Numbered from the stretch's first letter, positions 50,170 to 63,187 are shown. The stretch is DNA of 64,000 nt from Streptomyces sp. A1277 (GCF_004795015.1 NZ_SSBI01000028.1:38754-102753); one strand, 5' to 3'. Notes: generated from the letters alone by a model not told the origin. A program made the numbers and translations.

Positions 50170-51005
50170 TCAGCGGTCCGAGACGGCCGTACGGACCTCG
50201 TCCGCGAACCGTCCGGCGGCTTCGCGCAGCCCGGATGCGTCCGGACCGTGGCGCAGCACGCCCCGGCTGACGCTGGGCACCACATTGCGCACCGCGTCGC
50301 CGAAGACGCCCGGCAGATCCGCCGGCGTCGCCCCCTGGGCGCCGATGCCGGGGGCGAGCAGCGGGCCGTTGATCGCGAGGTCCACGCCCGCGTCGCCGAG
50401 CGTGGCCCCGACCACCGCGCCGACCGAGCCGAGCGGGGCGGCGCCCGCGTTCTCGGCGGCCATGTGGTCCAGCATCAGCTGGGCCAGCGGACGGCCGTCG
50501 GCCGCCGTGGCGCGCTGCACCTCGGCGCCCTCCGGGTTGGAGGTCAGGGCGAGCACGAAGACGCCCGCGCCGGAGACCGCCGCCGCGTCGAGCGCCGGCC
50601 GCAGCGAGCCGAAGCCGAGGTACGGCGAGACGGTGACCGCGTCCGAGAACAGCGGCGAGTCCTTGTCCAGGTAGGTCGCCGCGTAGGCGCCCATGGTGGA
50701 GCCGATGTCGCCGCGCTTGGCGTCCATCAGGACCAGGGCGCCGGCTGCCCTGGCCTCCTCGACGGCCTTCTCCAGGACGGCGATGCCGCGCGAGCCGAAG
50801 CGCTCGAAGAAGGCGGACTGCGGCTTGAGCACGGCGACCCGGTCGGCCAGCGCCTCGACCACCGTGCGGGTGAAGCGCTCCAGGCCCCCGACGTCGTCGT
50901 TCAGCCCCCAGGAGGTGAGCAGCGAGGCGTGCGGGTCGATGCCGACGCACAGCGGGCCGCGGGTGTCCATGGCCTGGCGCAGCCGGGCACCGAAGGGTTC
51001 CAGGG

Positions 51006-51009
<4 letters not shown>
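50170..51009 (-). CDS. pyrF: Orotidine 5'-phosphate decarboxylase (type 2)
   Basis: A 279-residue enzyme giving UMP, the last step of the pyrimidine pathway. The length and the pattern GPLCVGIDPHASLL at the start, VLKPQSAFFERFG and the catalytic DAKRGDIGSTMGAYAATYLD (Lys and Asp) mark the type 2 form of actinobacteria. It is the last gene of the pyr operon; its ATG at 51009 overlaps the pyrD stop (ATGA). An intrinsic terminator follows about 65 bases later. Confidence 0.97.
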
Positions 51010-52115
<1,106 letters not shown>

Positions 52116-52172
52116 CACGGTGTCCTCATGAAGAGGGGGACACCGTTTCCGGTGCCCCCCTGCTGGGTTCTG

Positions 52173-55473
<3,301 letters not shown>

Positions 55474-55481
<8 letters not shown>

Positions 55482-56613
55482 GCTGGCCCTCCATCAGGGA
55501 AACGAAGCGGTCGAAGAGGTACGCGGCGTCGTGCGGGCCGGCGGCCGCCTCGGGGTGGTACTGGACGCTGAAGGCCGGCCGGTCGAGCAGCTGGAGGCCC
55601 TCGACCACCTGGTCGTTCAGGCAGACGTGGGAGACCTCGGCCCGGCCGAAGGCGGTGTCGGAGACCTTGTCGAGGGGGGCGTCGACGGCGAAGCCGTGGT
55701 TGTGCGCGGTGACCTCGACCTTGCCGGTCGAGCGGTCCTGCACGGGCTGGTTGATGCCGCGGTGGCCGTACTTCAGCTTGTAGGTGCCGAAGCCGAGCGC
55801 GCGGCCCAGGATCTGGTTGCCGAAGCAGATGCCGAAGAGCGGGGTCCCGCGCTCCAGCACGCCCCGCATGAGGGAGACGGGGTGGTCGGCGGTGGACGGG
55901 TCGCCGGGGCCGTTGGAGAAGAAGACGCCGTCGGGCGCGACCGCGTACACCTCCTCCAGCGTCGCGGTGGCGGGCAGGACGTGCACCTCGATGCCGCGCT
56001 CGGCCATCCGGTGCGGGGTCATGCCCTTGATGCCGAGGTCGATCGCGGCGACGGTGAACTTCCTGGTGCCGATCGCGGGGACGACGTAGGTCTCCTTGGT
56101 GGCGACCTCGGCGGACAGGTCGGCGCCCGTCATCTCGGGGGCCTGCTGGACGCGGGCCAGCATCGCGGCGTCGTCGGTGACGGCGTCGCCGGAGAAGATG
56201 CCGACGCGCATGGCGCCGCGCTCGCGCAGGTGGCGGGTGAGGGCGCGGGTGTCGACGCCGCTGATGCCGACGACGCCCTGGTTGGCCAGCTCCTCGTCGA
56301 GGGTGCGGCGGGAGCGCCAGTTGGAGGGGGTGCGGGCGGGGTCGCGCACGACGTAGCCGGAGACCCAGATCCGCTTGGACTCGGGGTCCTCGTCGTTCAC
56401 CCCGGTGTTGCCGACGTGCGGGGCGGTCATCACCACGACCTGGCGGTGGTACGAGGGGTCGGTCAGCGTCTCCTGGTAGCCGGTCATGCCGGTGGAGAAG
56501 ACCGCCTCGCCGAAGGTCTCCCCCACAGCCCCGTAGGCGCGGCCGCGGAAGGCGCGGCCGTCCTCCAGGACGAGTACGGCGGGAACCTGGGCTCCCCGGG
56601 TGGAGGTCGTCAT
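55474..56613 (-). CDS. carA: Carbamoyl-phosphate synthase small subunit
   Basis: A 379-residue glutaminase subunit. The N-terminal domain (about 1-160, AVLVLEDGRAFRGRAYGAVG) interacts with CarB. The C-terminal class I amidotransferase has the nucleophile Cys in LFGICFGNQILGRALGFG (Phe and Asn at usual Leu and His positions) and the catalytic His in FSVQYHPEAAAGPHD. It provides ammonia to CarB. The ATG at 56613 overlaps the stop of the preceding membrane-protein gene, and the stop overlaps the carB start, so four consecutive genes are coupled. Confidence 0.96.
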
Positions 56614-57185
56614 CGTGCGATGCCTTCCGTAGTGCTGGTGAGGTGGTTGACGGCTTCGACCCAGGCTGGGTGCTCGGCCGAGTGGTCGGAGCGGAATCCG
56701 GAGTCGATCAGCTGGTCGCCGAGCGCCCAGGTGATGACGAGGAGGCCGCCCTCGGGCAGGACCTTGCCCGCCAGTGCCTTGTCGGTGCGGGCGCCGCGCA
56801 GGTCGGCGGCCGGCACGAAGAAGTCCGCCGCGCCGGGCCGTACGACGTCCAGGCCCTCGGCGGTGAGGGTGAGCTCGACGCGGCTGCGGGTGCCGAGGCC
56901 GTGGGCGACGATCCGGTCGAGCCACTGCCCGGCCGTGGTCGACGCGTGGTAACGGCCGGTGAGGGTGAGCAGCTTCTCGCCGTCCGCGTAGCCCTCGGGG
57001 GTGGTCGCGAGGGCGGGCAGGTCCGACTGGAGGTTCCCGCGCCACTTCCACCCCTGGCGCATCAGCCAGTAGACGAACACGACGAGGACGACGAGTCCGA
57101 TCACCCAGCTGACGCGGGCGGGCCAGTCGGTCACCTCCGCCGATTTCTGCTCGGCGGCCAGTTGGTACAGGGTCTGTGTTGTCAC
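56610..57185 (-). CDS. Single-pass membrane protein inside the pyr operon
   Basis: A 191-residue protein. After about 24 residues comes one transmembrane segment (VSWVIGLVVLVVFVYWLM), followed by a soluble part of about 145 residues rich in beta strands (LLTLTGRYHASTTAGQWLDR, VELTLTAEGLDVVRPG), like a PH-type fold. No enzymatic motif is visible. Its GTG start at 57185 overlaps the pyrC stop and its stop overlaps the carA start, so it is firmly part of the operon. The same position holds a membrane protein in other actinobacterial pyr operons, from memory. Its role is unknown; anchoring or regulating CarAB is a possibility. Confidence 0.85.
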   Translation of the reverse strand: MTTQTLYQLAAEQKSAEVTDWPARVSWVIGLVVLVVFVYWLMRQGWKWRGNLQSDLPALATTPEGYADGEKLLTLTGRYHASTTAGQWLDRIVAHGLGTRSRVELTLTAEGLDVVRPGAADFFVPAADLRGARTDKALAGKVLPEGGLLVITWALGDQLIDSGFRSDHSAEHPAWVEAVNHLTSTTEGIAR

Positions 57186-58468
57186 GCGAGCTTCCCGTCG
57201 ACGACCGTGGCACGGCCCCGCAGGAAGGTGTGGGTCACTCGGCCCGGCAGCTCGCGCCCCTCGTACGGGGTGTTGCGGCTGCGGGAGGCGAATCCCGCGG
57301 GGTCCACGACTCCACGGTATGCCGGATCGACCAGGGTGAGGTTGGCAGGCTCACCCGCCGAGACGGGGCGGCCGTGTCCTTCGAGCCGGCCGATGGCCGC
57401 GGGGCGCAGCGACATGCGGTCGGCGACGCCGGCCCAGTCGAGCAGTCCGGTCTCGACCATCGTCTGCTGGACGACGGAGAGCGCGGTCTCCAGGCCCACC
57501 ATGCCCATGGCGGCCGCGGCCCACTCGCAGTCCTTGTCCTCGTGCGGGTGCGGGGCGTGGTCGGTGGCGACGCAGTCGATGGTGCCGTCGGCGAGGGCCT
57601 CGCGCAGGGCCATGACGTCGGCCTCGGTGCGCAGCGGCGGGTTCACCTTGTAGACGGGGTTGTAGGACCGTACGAGCTCGTCGGTGAGCAGGAGGTGGTG
57701 CGGGGTGACCTCGGCGGTGACGTTCCAGCCCTTGGACTTGGCCCAGCGCACGATCTCGACGGAGCCGGCGGTCGACAGGTGGCAGATGTGCACCCGGGAG
57801 CCGACGTGGGCGGCGAGCAGGACGTCGCGGGCGATGATCGACTCCTCGGCGACGGCGGGCCAGCCGCCGAGGCCCAGCTCGGCCGAGACGATGCCCTCGT
57901 TCATCTGGGCGCCCTCGGTGAGGCGGGGCTCCTGGGCGTGCTGGGCGACGACCCCGTCGAACGCCTTCACGTACTCCAGGGCACGGCGCATGATGACCGC
58001 GTCGTCCACGCACTTGCCGTCGTCGGAGAAGACCCTCACTCCGGCGGCCGAATCGTGCATGGCGCCGAGTTCGGCGAGCTGTTTGCCCTCCAGGCCGACG
58101 GTGACGGCGCCGATGGGCTGCACGTCGCAGTAGCCGGACTCCTTGCCGAGCCGCCAGACCTGCTCCACGACGCCGGCGGTGTCGGCTACGGGGAAGGTGT
58201 TGGCCATGGCGTGCACGGCGGTGAAGCCGCCGACCGCGGCGGCCTTGGTGCCGGTCAGGACGGTCTCGGAGTCCTCGCGGCCGGGCTCGCGCAGGTGGGT
58301 GTGGAGGTCGACCAGGCCGGGCAGCAGGACCTGGCCGGCCGCCTCGATCACGGTGGCGCCACCGGCGTCGAGCCCGGCGCCGACCGCGGCGATGGTCTCG
58401 CCGTCGATGAGGACGTCCTGCGGGTCGCCGCCGAGCACCTTCGCACCGCGGATAAGGATCTTGCTCAT
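57182..58468 (-). CDS. pyrC: Dihydroorotase
   Basis: A 428-residue zinc enzyme of the class I type, cyclising carbamoyl aspartate. The start ILIRGAKVLGGDPQDVLIDG, the metal motif PGLVDLHTHLREPG, the AVGGFTAVHAMANTFPV segment, VHICHLSTAGSVEIVRWAKS with metal-binding His, and DCVATDHAPHPHEDK with the catalytic Asp are all present. It starts at an ATG at 58468, two bases after the pyrB stop. The long open frame upstream belongs to pyrB in another frame. Confidence 0.96.
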   Translation of the reverse strand: MSKILIRGAKVLGGDPQDVLIDGETIAAVGAGLDAGGATVIEAAGQVLLPGLVDLHTHLREPGREDSETVLTGTKAAAVGGFTAVHAMANTFPVADTAGVVEQVWRLGKESGYCDVQPIGAVTVGLEGKQLAELGAMHDSAAGVRVFSDDGKCVDDAVIMRRALEYVKAFDGVVAQHAQEPRLTEGAQMNEGIVSAELGLGGWPAVAEESIIARDVLLAAHVGSRVHICHLSTAGSVEIVRWAKSKGWNVTAEVTPHHLLLTDELVRSYNPVYKVNPPLRTEADVMALREALADGTIDCVATDHAPHPHEDKDCEWAAAAMGMVGLETALSVVQQTMVETGLLDWAGVADRMSLRPAAIGRLEGHGRPVSAGEPANLTLVDPAYRGVVDPAGFASRSRNTPYEGRELPGRVTHTFLRGRATVVDGKLA

Positions 58469-58470
58469 GG

Positions 58471-59466
58471 TTACTCGTTCTCCTCGGTACGGGCGGGGGT
58501 GGCGGCGGGCGACGGGTGGGCGGACTCGTAGCCGCCGAGCAGCAGGTAGAGCACGGCCATGCGGATGGAGACGCCGTTGGCGACCTGCTCCACGACCGTG
58601 CAGCGGTCGGAGTCGGCGACCTCGGCGGTGATCTCCATGCCGCGGACCATCGGGCCGGGGTGCATGACGACGGCGTGCTCGGGCATCTTCGCCATGCGCT
58701 CGCCGTCCAGGCCGTAGCGGCGGGAGTACTCGCGCTCGGTCGGGAAGTAGGCCGCGTTCATCCGCTCGCGCTGCACACGCAGCATCATGACGGCGTCGGA
58801 GTCCGGCAGCACGGCGTCCAGGCTGTAGCTGATGTCGCAGGGCCACTGCTCGACGCCGACCGGGACCAGGGTGGGCGGGGCGACCAGGGTGACGTGGGCG
58901 CCGAGCGTGTTCAGCAGGTGGACGTTGGAGCGGGCGACCCGGCTGTGCAGGATGTCGCCGACGATGGTGATCCTGCGGCCGTCGAGGTCCTTGCCGAGCC
59001 CGGTGTCCGGGCCGACGAGCCTGCGGCGCATGGTGAAGGCGTCCAGGAGGGCCTGGGTGGGGTGCTCGTGGGTGCCGTCGCCGGCGTTGACGACGGCGCC
59101 GTCGATCCAGCCGGAGGTGGCCAGCCGGTAGGGGGCTCCGGAGGCGCCGTGGCGGATGACGACGGCGTCGGCGCCCATCGCCTCCAGGGTCAGCGCGGTG
59201 TCCTTGAGCGACTCGCCCTTGGAGACGGACGAGCCCTTCGCGGAGAAGTTGATGACGTCGGCGGACAGCCGCTTGGCGGCCGCCTCGAAGGAGATGCGGG
59301 TGCGCGTCGAGTCCTCGAAGAAGAGGTTGACGACGGTACGGCCGCGCAGGGTGGGGAGCTTCTTGATCGGCCGGTCCGCGACCCGGGCCATCTCCTCGGC
59401 GGTGTCGAGGATCAGGACGGCGTCGTCGCGGGTGAGGTCGGCGGCCGAGATGAGGTGACGCTTCAT
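58471..59466 (-). CDS. pyrB: Aspartate carbamoyltransferase catalytic subunit
   Basis: A 331-residue enzyme joining carbamoyl phosphate to aspartate. The carbamoyl-phosphate site FFEDSTRTRISFEAAAKR and the second site NAGDGTHEHPTQALLDAFTM are complete, as are the aspartate-side residues in VMMLRVQRERM and VMHPGPMVRGMEI. The start is the ATG at 59466 (MKRHLISAADLTRDD). The C-terminal tail of about 15 residues (ESAHPSPAATPARTEENE) is longer than in E. coli and disordered. No pyrI regulatory subunit is in the window. It follows pyrR by 86 bases. Confidence 0.96.
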   Translation of the reverse strand: MKRHLISAADLTRDDAVLILDTAEEMARVADRPIKKLPTLRGRTVVNLFFEDSTRTRISFEAAAKRLSADVINFSAKGSSVSKGESLKDTALTLEAMGADAVVIRHGASGAPYRLATSGWIDGAVVNAGDGTHEHPTQALLDAFTMRRRLVGPDTGLGKDLDGRRITIVGDILHSRVARSNVHLLNTLGAHVTLVAPPTLVPVGVEQWPCDISYSLDAVLPDSDAVMMLRVQRERMNAAYFPTEREYSRRYGLDGERMAKMPEHAVVMHPGPMVRGMEITAEVADSDRCTVVEQVANGVSIRMAVLYLLLGGYESAHPSPAATPARTEENE

Positions 59467-59552
59467 CTGGGTGTTCTCCGGGTGGCTGGAGTTTTCAGGC
59501 ATGCGGGCGCGCGGAAGCCGCCGTACGGCGGGCGGGCCGTACGGGCGGGAAG

Positions 59553-60137
59553 CTAGCGCTCGACCGCGGGGGCGGCCTGCTCGACCCCGAGCAGCACGGC
59601 GTCGCGGCCGTCCTCCTCGGCGAGCTGGACCTTGACCGTCTCCCGCAGCGACGTGGGGAGGTTCTTGCCGACGTAGTCGGCGCGGATCGGGAGTTCGCGG
59701 TGGCCGCGGTCGACCAGGACCGCGAGCTGGACCGCTCGGGGCCGGCCGATGTCGCCGAGCGCGTCGAGGGCGGCGCGGATCGTGCGGCCGGAGAAGAGGA
59801 CGTCGTCCACGAGGACGACCAGGCGGCCCTCGATACCCTCGCCGGGGATCTCGGTGCGGGCCAGGGCGCGCGCGGGGCGCAGCCTGAGGTCGTCCCGGTA
59901 CATGGTGATGTCGAGGGAGCCGACCGGAATCGTGCGGCCGGTGATCTCTTCGAGCTTGTCGGCGAGCCGGCGGGCGAGGAAGACCCCGCGGGTGGGGATG
60001 CCGAGGAGCACCACGTCGTCGGCGCCCTTGGCGCGTTCGACGATCTCGTGGGCGATGCGGGTCAGGACCCGGGCGATGTCGGGAGCCTCCAGAACGGGGC
60101 GTGCCGCGTTGCCGGTGGCGTCGTGCTGTGCGTCCAT
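59553..60137 (-). CDS. pyrR: PyrR, pyr operon RNA-binding regulator / uracil phosphoribosyltransferase
   Basis: A 194-residue protein and first gene of the pyr operon. The PRPP motif VVLVDDVLFSGRTIRAAL is complete, and the flanking LLGIPTRGVFLARRLADKLE and PVGSLDITMYRDDLRLRPA segments match PyrR rather than other phosphoribosyltransferases. PyrR binds pyr mRNA leader hairpins when UMP is high. Here the matching RNA element overlaps the ribosome-binding site of pyrR itself, so translational repression is expected. The ATG at 60137 has AGAAGGAGG at 60156-60148. Confidence 0.95.
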   Translation of the reverse strand: MDAQHDATGNAARPVLEAPDIARVLTRIAHEIVERAKGADDVVLLGIPTRGVFLARRLADKLEEITGRTIPVGSLDITMYRDDLRLRPARALARTEIPGEGIEGRLVVLVDDVLFSGRTIRAALDALGDIGRPRAVQLAVLVDRGHRELPIRADYVGKNLPTSLRETVKVQLAEEDGRDAVLLGVEQAAPAVER

Positions 60138-60143
60138 AAGAAA

Positions 60144-60182
60144 CGGACCTCCTTCTCCGCCTCACGGGACGGACCTTAAAGG
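60144..60182 (-). promoter_or_regulatory. PyrR-binding RNA element overlapping the pyrR Shine-Dalgarno
   Basis: On the minus strand the leader reads CCTTTAAGGTCCGTCCCGTG and then AGGCGGAGAAGGAGG. This fits the conserved PyrR binding loop known from Bacillus and mycobacterial pyr leaders (UUUAA..UCCNGNGAGGC..GAGAAGG). Its 3' part is the Shine-Dalgarno sequence itself. Protein binding would therefore block translation of pyrR and, through coupling, of the operon. No terminator hairpin follows, which argues against attenuation. Confidence 0.75.
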
Positions 60183-60270
60183 ACGTCGAAATTGCACCGT
60201 CAACGTTACCAGAGCCTGCGCCGGTCCCCGTCCCCACCCCCCGGGCGGAGCCGGTACGGACCATCTCAGC

Positions 60271-60313
60271 TTGACGCACCCAAGTAACGCTGCGTAACCT
60301 CACAGTGAGTTAC
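60271..60313 (+). promoter_or_regulatory. bldD promoter with palindromic BldD-type site
   Basis: TTGACG (60271-60276), an 18-base spacer and TAACCT (60295-60300) make a vegetative promoter. The near-palindrome GTAACCTCACAGTGAGTTAC (60294-60313) covers the -10 and start point and contains AGTGA facing TCAC, the half-sites of the BldD box. Autorepression of bldD is known in Streptomyces. Confidence 0.75.
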
Positions 60314-60359
60314 CAGCCACGCGGCCCAGCCGCGCACGTTCCAGCGTCCGGGGAGCCTT

Positions 60360-60860
60360 ATGTCCAGCGAATACGCAAAACAGCTCGGGGCCAAACTCCG
60401 TGCCATCCGCACCCAGCAGGGCCTCTCCCTCCACGGCGTGGAGGAGAAGTCGCAGGGCCGCTGGAAGGCCGTCGTGGTCGGTTCGTACGAGCGCGGCGAC
60501 CGTGCCGTGACCGTGCAGCGCCTTGCCGAGCTGGCGGACTTCTACGGCGTCCCGGTCCAGGAGCTCCTGCCCGGCACGACGCCCGGCGGCGCCGCCGAGC
60601 CGCCGCCGAAGCTCGTCCTCCAGCTGGAGCGCCTGGCCCACGTGCCGCCGGAGAAGGCCGGTCCCCTCCAGCGTTACGCGGCGACGATCCAGAGCCAGCG
60701 CGGTGATTACAACGGCAAGGTGCTCTCGATCCGCCAGGACGACCTGCGCACGCTGGCCGTGATCTACGACCAGTCGCCTTCCGTGCTGACGGAGCAGCTG
60801 ATCAGCTGGGGCGTGCTGGACGCGGACGCGCGCCGCGCCGTCGCCCACGACGAGGGCTGA
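60360..60860 (+). CDS. bldD: BldD, c-di-GMP-responsive developmental regulator
   Basis: A 166-residue DNA-binding protein, identical in length to known BldD. The N-terminal XRE-type helix-turn-helix domain (about 1-72) reads YAKQLGAKLRAIRTQQGLSL. The C-terminal domain holds the c-di-GMP motif RGD-x8-RQDD, with Arg114, Asp116, Arg125 and Asp128 at the same positions as in the studied protein. Bound to tetrameric c-di-GMP it dimerises and represses sporulation genes during vegetative growth. It diverges from pyrR and is followed by a strong terminator. The ATG at 60360 is the first codon of the conserved start. Confidence 0.97.
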   Translation: MSSEYAKQLGAKLRAIRTQQGLSLHGVEEKSQGRWKAVVVGSYERGDRAVTVQRLAELADFYGVPVQELLPGTTPGGAAEPPPKLVLQLERLAHVPPEKAGPLQRYAATIQSQRGDYNGKVLSIRQDDLRTLAVIYDQSPSVLTEQLISWGVLDADARRAVAHDEG

Positions 60861-60882
60861 CCAGCCCCCGCAGAAACGTGCC

Positions 60883-60927
60883 GCCGGGTCCGGCGGGGTC
60901 CCTTCGGGGTGCCCCGCCGGACCCGGC
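60883..60927. terminator. Bidirectional 16-bp hairpin after bldD
   Basis: GCCGGGTCCGGCGGGG (60883-60898) is fully complementary to 60912-60927. It lies between bldD and the convergent nusB and can stop both. Confidence 0.8.
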
Positions 60928-61029
60928 GTTCGTATGCCCGGGGCCGCGCGAGCGGGGCCGCGGCCCGGACATGCCGAAGGACCCACGGCGACAGCCATGG
61001 GCCCTTCGTCGGCGGAACGCCGCCGGGTG

Positions 61030-61461
61030 TCACTGCTCCCGGCGGAGGTTCGGCTTGAGGTCCTTGAAGCGGGCCAGCAGGCCGTTCACGAAGGACGGGG
61101 ATTCGTCGGTCGAGAACTCCTTGGCGATCTGCACCGCCTCGTCGATCACCACCGCGTCCGGGGTCGCGTCCACCCAGATCAGCTCGTACGCGCCGAGCCG
61201 CAGGATGTTCCGGTCGACGACCGGCATGCGGTCGATCTCCCAGTCCACGGCGTAGGTGACGATGAGGTCGTCGATCCGGTCCGCGTACTGCGCGTACCCC
61301 TCGACGAGCTCCATCGTGTACTCGGTGACCGGCGGCTGACGGGTGTCGGACCGCGAGTGCCGCACCCAGTCCGCGAGGACCGTCTGCACGGACTCACCGC
61401 GCTGGTCGGCCTCGAAGAGGATCTGGAAGGCACGCTTGCGGGCCGTGTTCCGGGCAGCCAC
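61030..61461 (-). CDS. nusB: Transcription antitermination protein NusB
   Basis: A 143-residue all-helical protein of usual size. The start AARNTARKRAFQILFEADQR with its Arg-rich RNA-binding motif, WEIDRMPVVDRNILRLGAYE and VVIDEAVQIAKEFSTDESPS are the NusB pattern. With NusE (S10) it binds boxA in rRNA leaders. The GTG at 61461 follows the efp stop by two bases, so the genes are co-translated. The upstream frame is that of efp shadow and not part of it. Confidence 0.95.
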   Translation of the reverse strand: MAARNTARKRAFQILFEADQRGESVQTVLADWVRHSRSDTRQPPVTEYTMELVEGYAQYADRIDDLIVTYAVDWEIDRMPVVDRNILRLGAYELIWVDATPDAVVIDEAVQIAKEFSTDESPSFVNGLLARFKDLKPNLRREQ

Positions 61462-61463
61462 GG

Positions 61464-62030
61464 TTAGCTGTTCACCCGGCCGAGGTAGTCGCCGGAGCGG
61501 GTGTCGACCTTGATCTTCTCGCCCGTGCTGATGAAGAGCGGGACGCCGATCTCGTAGCCGGTCTCCAGGGTGGCGGGCTTGGTGCCGCCGGTGGATCGGT
61601 CGCCCTGGACGCCCGGGTCCGTGTGCTGGATGGTCAGCTCGACGGCGGCCGGCAGCTCGACGTAGAGCACCTCGCCCTCGTGCTGGGCGACGGAGGCGGT
61701 GAAGCCCTCGATCAGGAAGTTGGCGGCGTCGCCGACGGCCTTGCGGTCGACCATGAGCTGGTCGTAGGTGTCCATGTCCATGAAGACGAAGTACTCGCCG
61801 TCCATGTACGAGAACTGCATGTCGCGGCGGTCGACGGTGGCCGTCTCGACCTTCACGCCGGCGTTGAACGTCTTGTCGACGACCTTGCCGGACAGCACGT
61901 TCTTGAGCTTGGTGCGCACGAAGGCCGGGCCCTTGCCGGGCTTGACGTGCTGGAACTCGACGACGGACCAGAGCTGGCCTCCGTCGAGCTTGAGCACCAT
62001 GCCGTTCTTGAGGTCGTTCGTGGAAGCCAC
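61464..62030 (-). CDS. efp: Elongation factor P
   Basis: A 188-residue three-domain factor that helps the ribosome through polyproline stretches. The start ASTNDLKNGMVLKLDGGQLW, domain I loop HVKPGKGPAFVRTKLKNVLS with the tip Lys of PGKGPAF, domain II around FMDMDTYDQLMVDRKAVGD, and the C-terminal IKVDTRSGDYLGRVNS are complete. No EpmA or EpmB homologue is in the window, so the loop Lys is probably unmodified or modified otherwise. The GTG at 62030 starts it, and nusB follows two bases after the stop. Confidence 0.96.
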   Translation of the reverse strand: MASTNDLKNGMVLKLDGGQLWSVVEFQHVKPGKGPAFVRTKLKNVLSGKVVDKTFNAGVKVETATVDRRDMQFSYMDGEYFVFMDMDTYDQLMVDRKAVGDAANFLIEGFTASVAQHEGEVLYVELPAAVELTIQHTDPGVQGDRSTGGTKPATLETGYEIGVPLFISTGEKIKVDTRSGDYLGRVNS

Positions 62031-62080
62031 GGTTGCGGAATCTCCTGGACTGAAGCTGGTGGAACGACCGAGGACGCGCG

Positions 62081-63187
62081 CTAGAGCGCGAGCAGCTCCT
62101 TGGTCGTAATGGTGAGTAGCTCGGGTCCGCCGTCCGCCTCGGGGCGCACGACGAGCGTGTCATCGATCCGGACTCCGCCCCGGCCCGGGAGGTGGACCCC
62201 CGGTTCGACGGTGACCGGCACACAAGCGTCCAGTTTACCCATGGCAGCGGGTGCCAGCTGCGGGTCCTCGTCGATTTCGAGCCCCACCCCGTGGCCCGTC
62301 CAGGGTGCGAGGCCCTCACCGTGCCCCGCGGAGTCCAGGAGATGGCGGGCCGCGCGGTCCACGTCGCGGTACTCGGCGCCGGGCAGCAGAGCCTCCCGGC
62401 CGGCCCTCTGAGCGGCGAAAACCAGGTCGTAGAGCTCGATCTGCCAGTCCGCCGGGGCCGTTCCGATGACGAAGGTGCGGCCGATCTCGCACCGGTAGCC
62501 GCGGTAGTTGGCGCCGAGGCGGACGGAGAGGAAATCTCCTTCCTCCACGCGCCGGTCCGAGGGCCGGTGGCGGCCAAGGCCGGAGTGCGGGCCGGTGGCG
62601 ACGGAGGTCGCGAAGGCGGGCCCGTCGGCGCCGTGGTCCACCAGCCGGCGTTCCAGTTCCAGCGCCAGGTGCCGTTCGGTGCGGCCGACGAGGATCGATT
62701 CGAGGAGTTCGCCGAGCGCCTGGTCGGTGATCTCGGCGGCGATCCGCAGGCAGCCGATCTCCTCCTCGTCCTTGACGATGCGCAACTGCTCGACGGTGGC
62801 GCCGAGATCGGCCAGCCGGAGCCTGGGGGCGACCGAGGCCATGGCCCGGTGCCGCGAGACCGTCAGGTCGTGCTCCTCGACGGCCAGGGACTCCGCGCCG
62901 CCCGCCGCGGCCAGGTCGGCGGCGGCGACCACCGGATCGCCGCCGGCCACCGCCAGCAGGTCCACCCGCAGGTGCTCGTCGGTGCGCCCGTCGGCCGGGT
63001 CGCCGGTCGGGGGGCGGGGGCAGAGCAGGACGTCCTCGCCGGGGCCGAGCAGCAGCACGGCGCCGGGGGGCGCCCCGCCGGCCAGGTAGCGGACGTTGGC
63101 GGGGCGGGAGACCAGGGCGGCCGCGGATCCGACTGCGGCGCACCGGTCGCGGAGCAGTCCGCGTCGGACGGCGTACACCTCTGACAT
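62081..63187 (-). CDS. M24 peptidase-fold protein (Xaa-Pro aminopeptidase-like) with altered metal ligands
   Basis: A 368-residue protein with a creatinase-type N-terminal domain (about 1-130) and a pita-bread C-terminal domain (about 135-360). GHGVGLEIDEDPQL (His299) and VTVEPGVHLPGRGGVRIDD (Glu328) are in place. At the other metal positions usual residues are replaced: Arg223 instead of the first Asp, Glu234 instead of the second Asp, Asp342 instead of the last Glu. It may thus bind metal poorly and act as a non-peptidase or use an unusual site. I chose the ATG at 63187. It lies 50 bases upstream of efp on the same strand, a position where a functional aminopeptidase P is often found in actinobacteria. 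Confidence 0.88.
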   Translation of the reverse strand: MSEVYAVRRGLLRDRCAAVGSAAALVSRPANVRYLAGGAPPGAVLLLGPGEDVLLCPRPPTGDPADGRTDEHLRVDLLAVAGGDPVVAAADLAAAGGAESLAVEEHDLTVSRHRAMASVAPRLRLADLGATVEQLRIVKDEEEIGCLRIAAEITDQALGELLESILVGRTERHLALELERRLVDHGADGPAFATSVATGPHSGLGRHRPSDRRVEEGDFLSVRLGANYRGYRCEIGRTFVIGTAPADWQIELYDLVFAAQRAGREALLPGAEYRDVDRAARHLLDSAGHGEGLAPWTGHGVGLEIDEDPQLAPAAMGKLDACVPVTVEPGVHLPGRGGVRIDDTLVVRPEADGGPELLTITTKELLAL

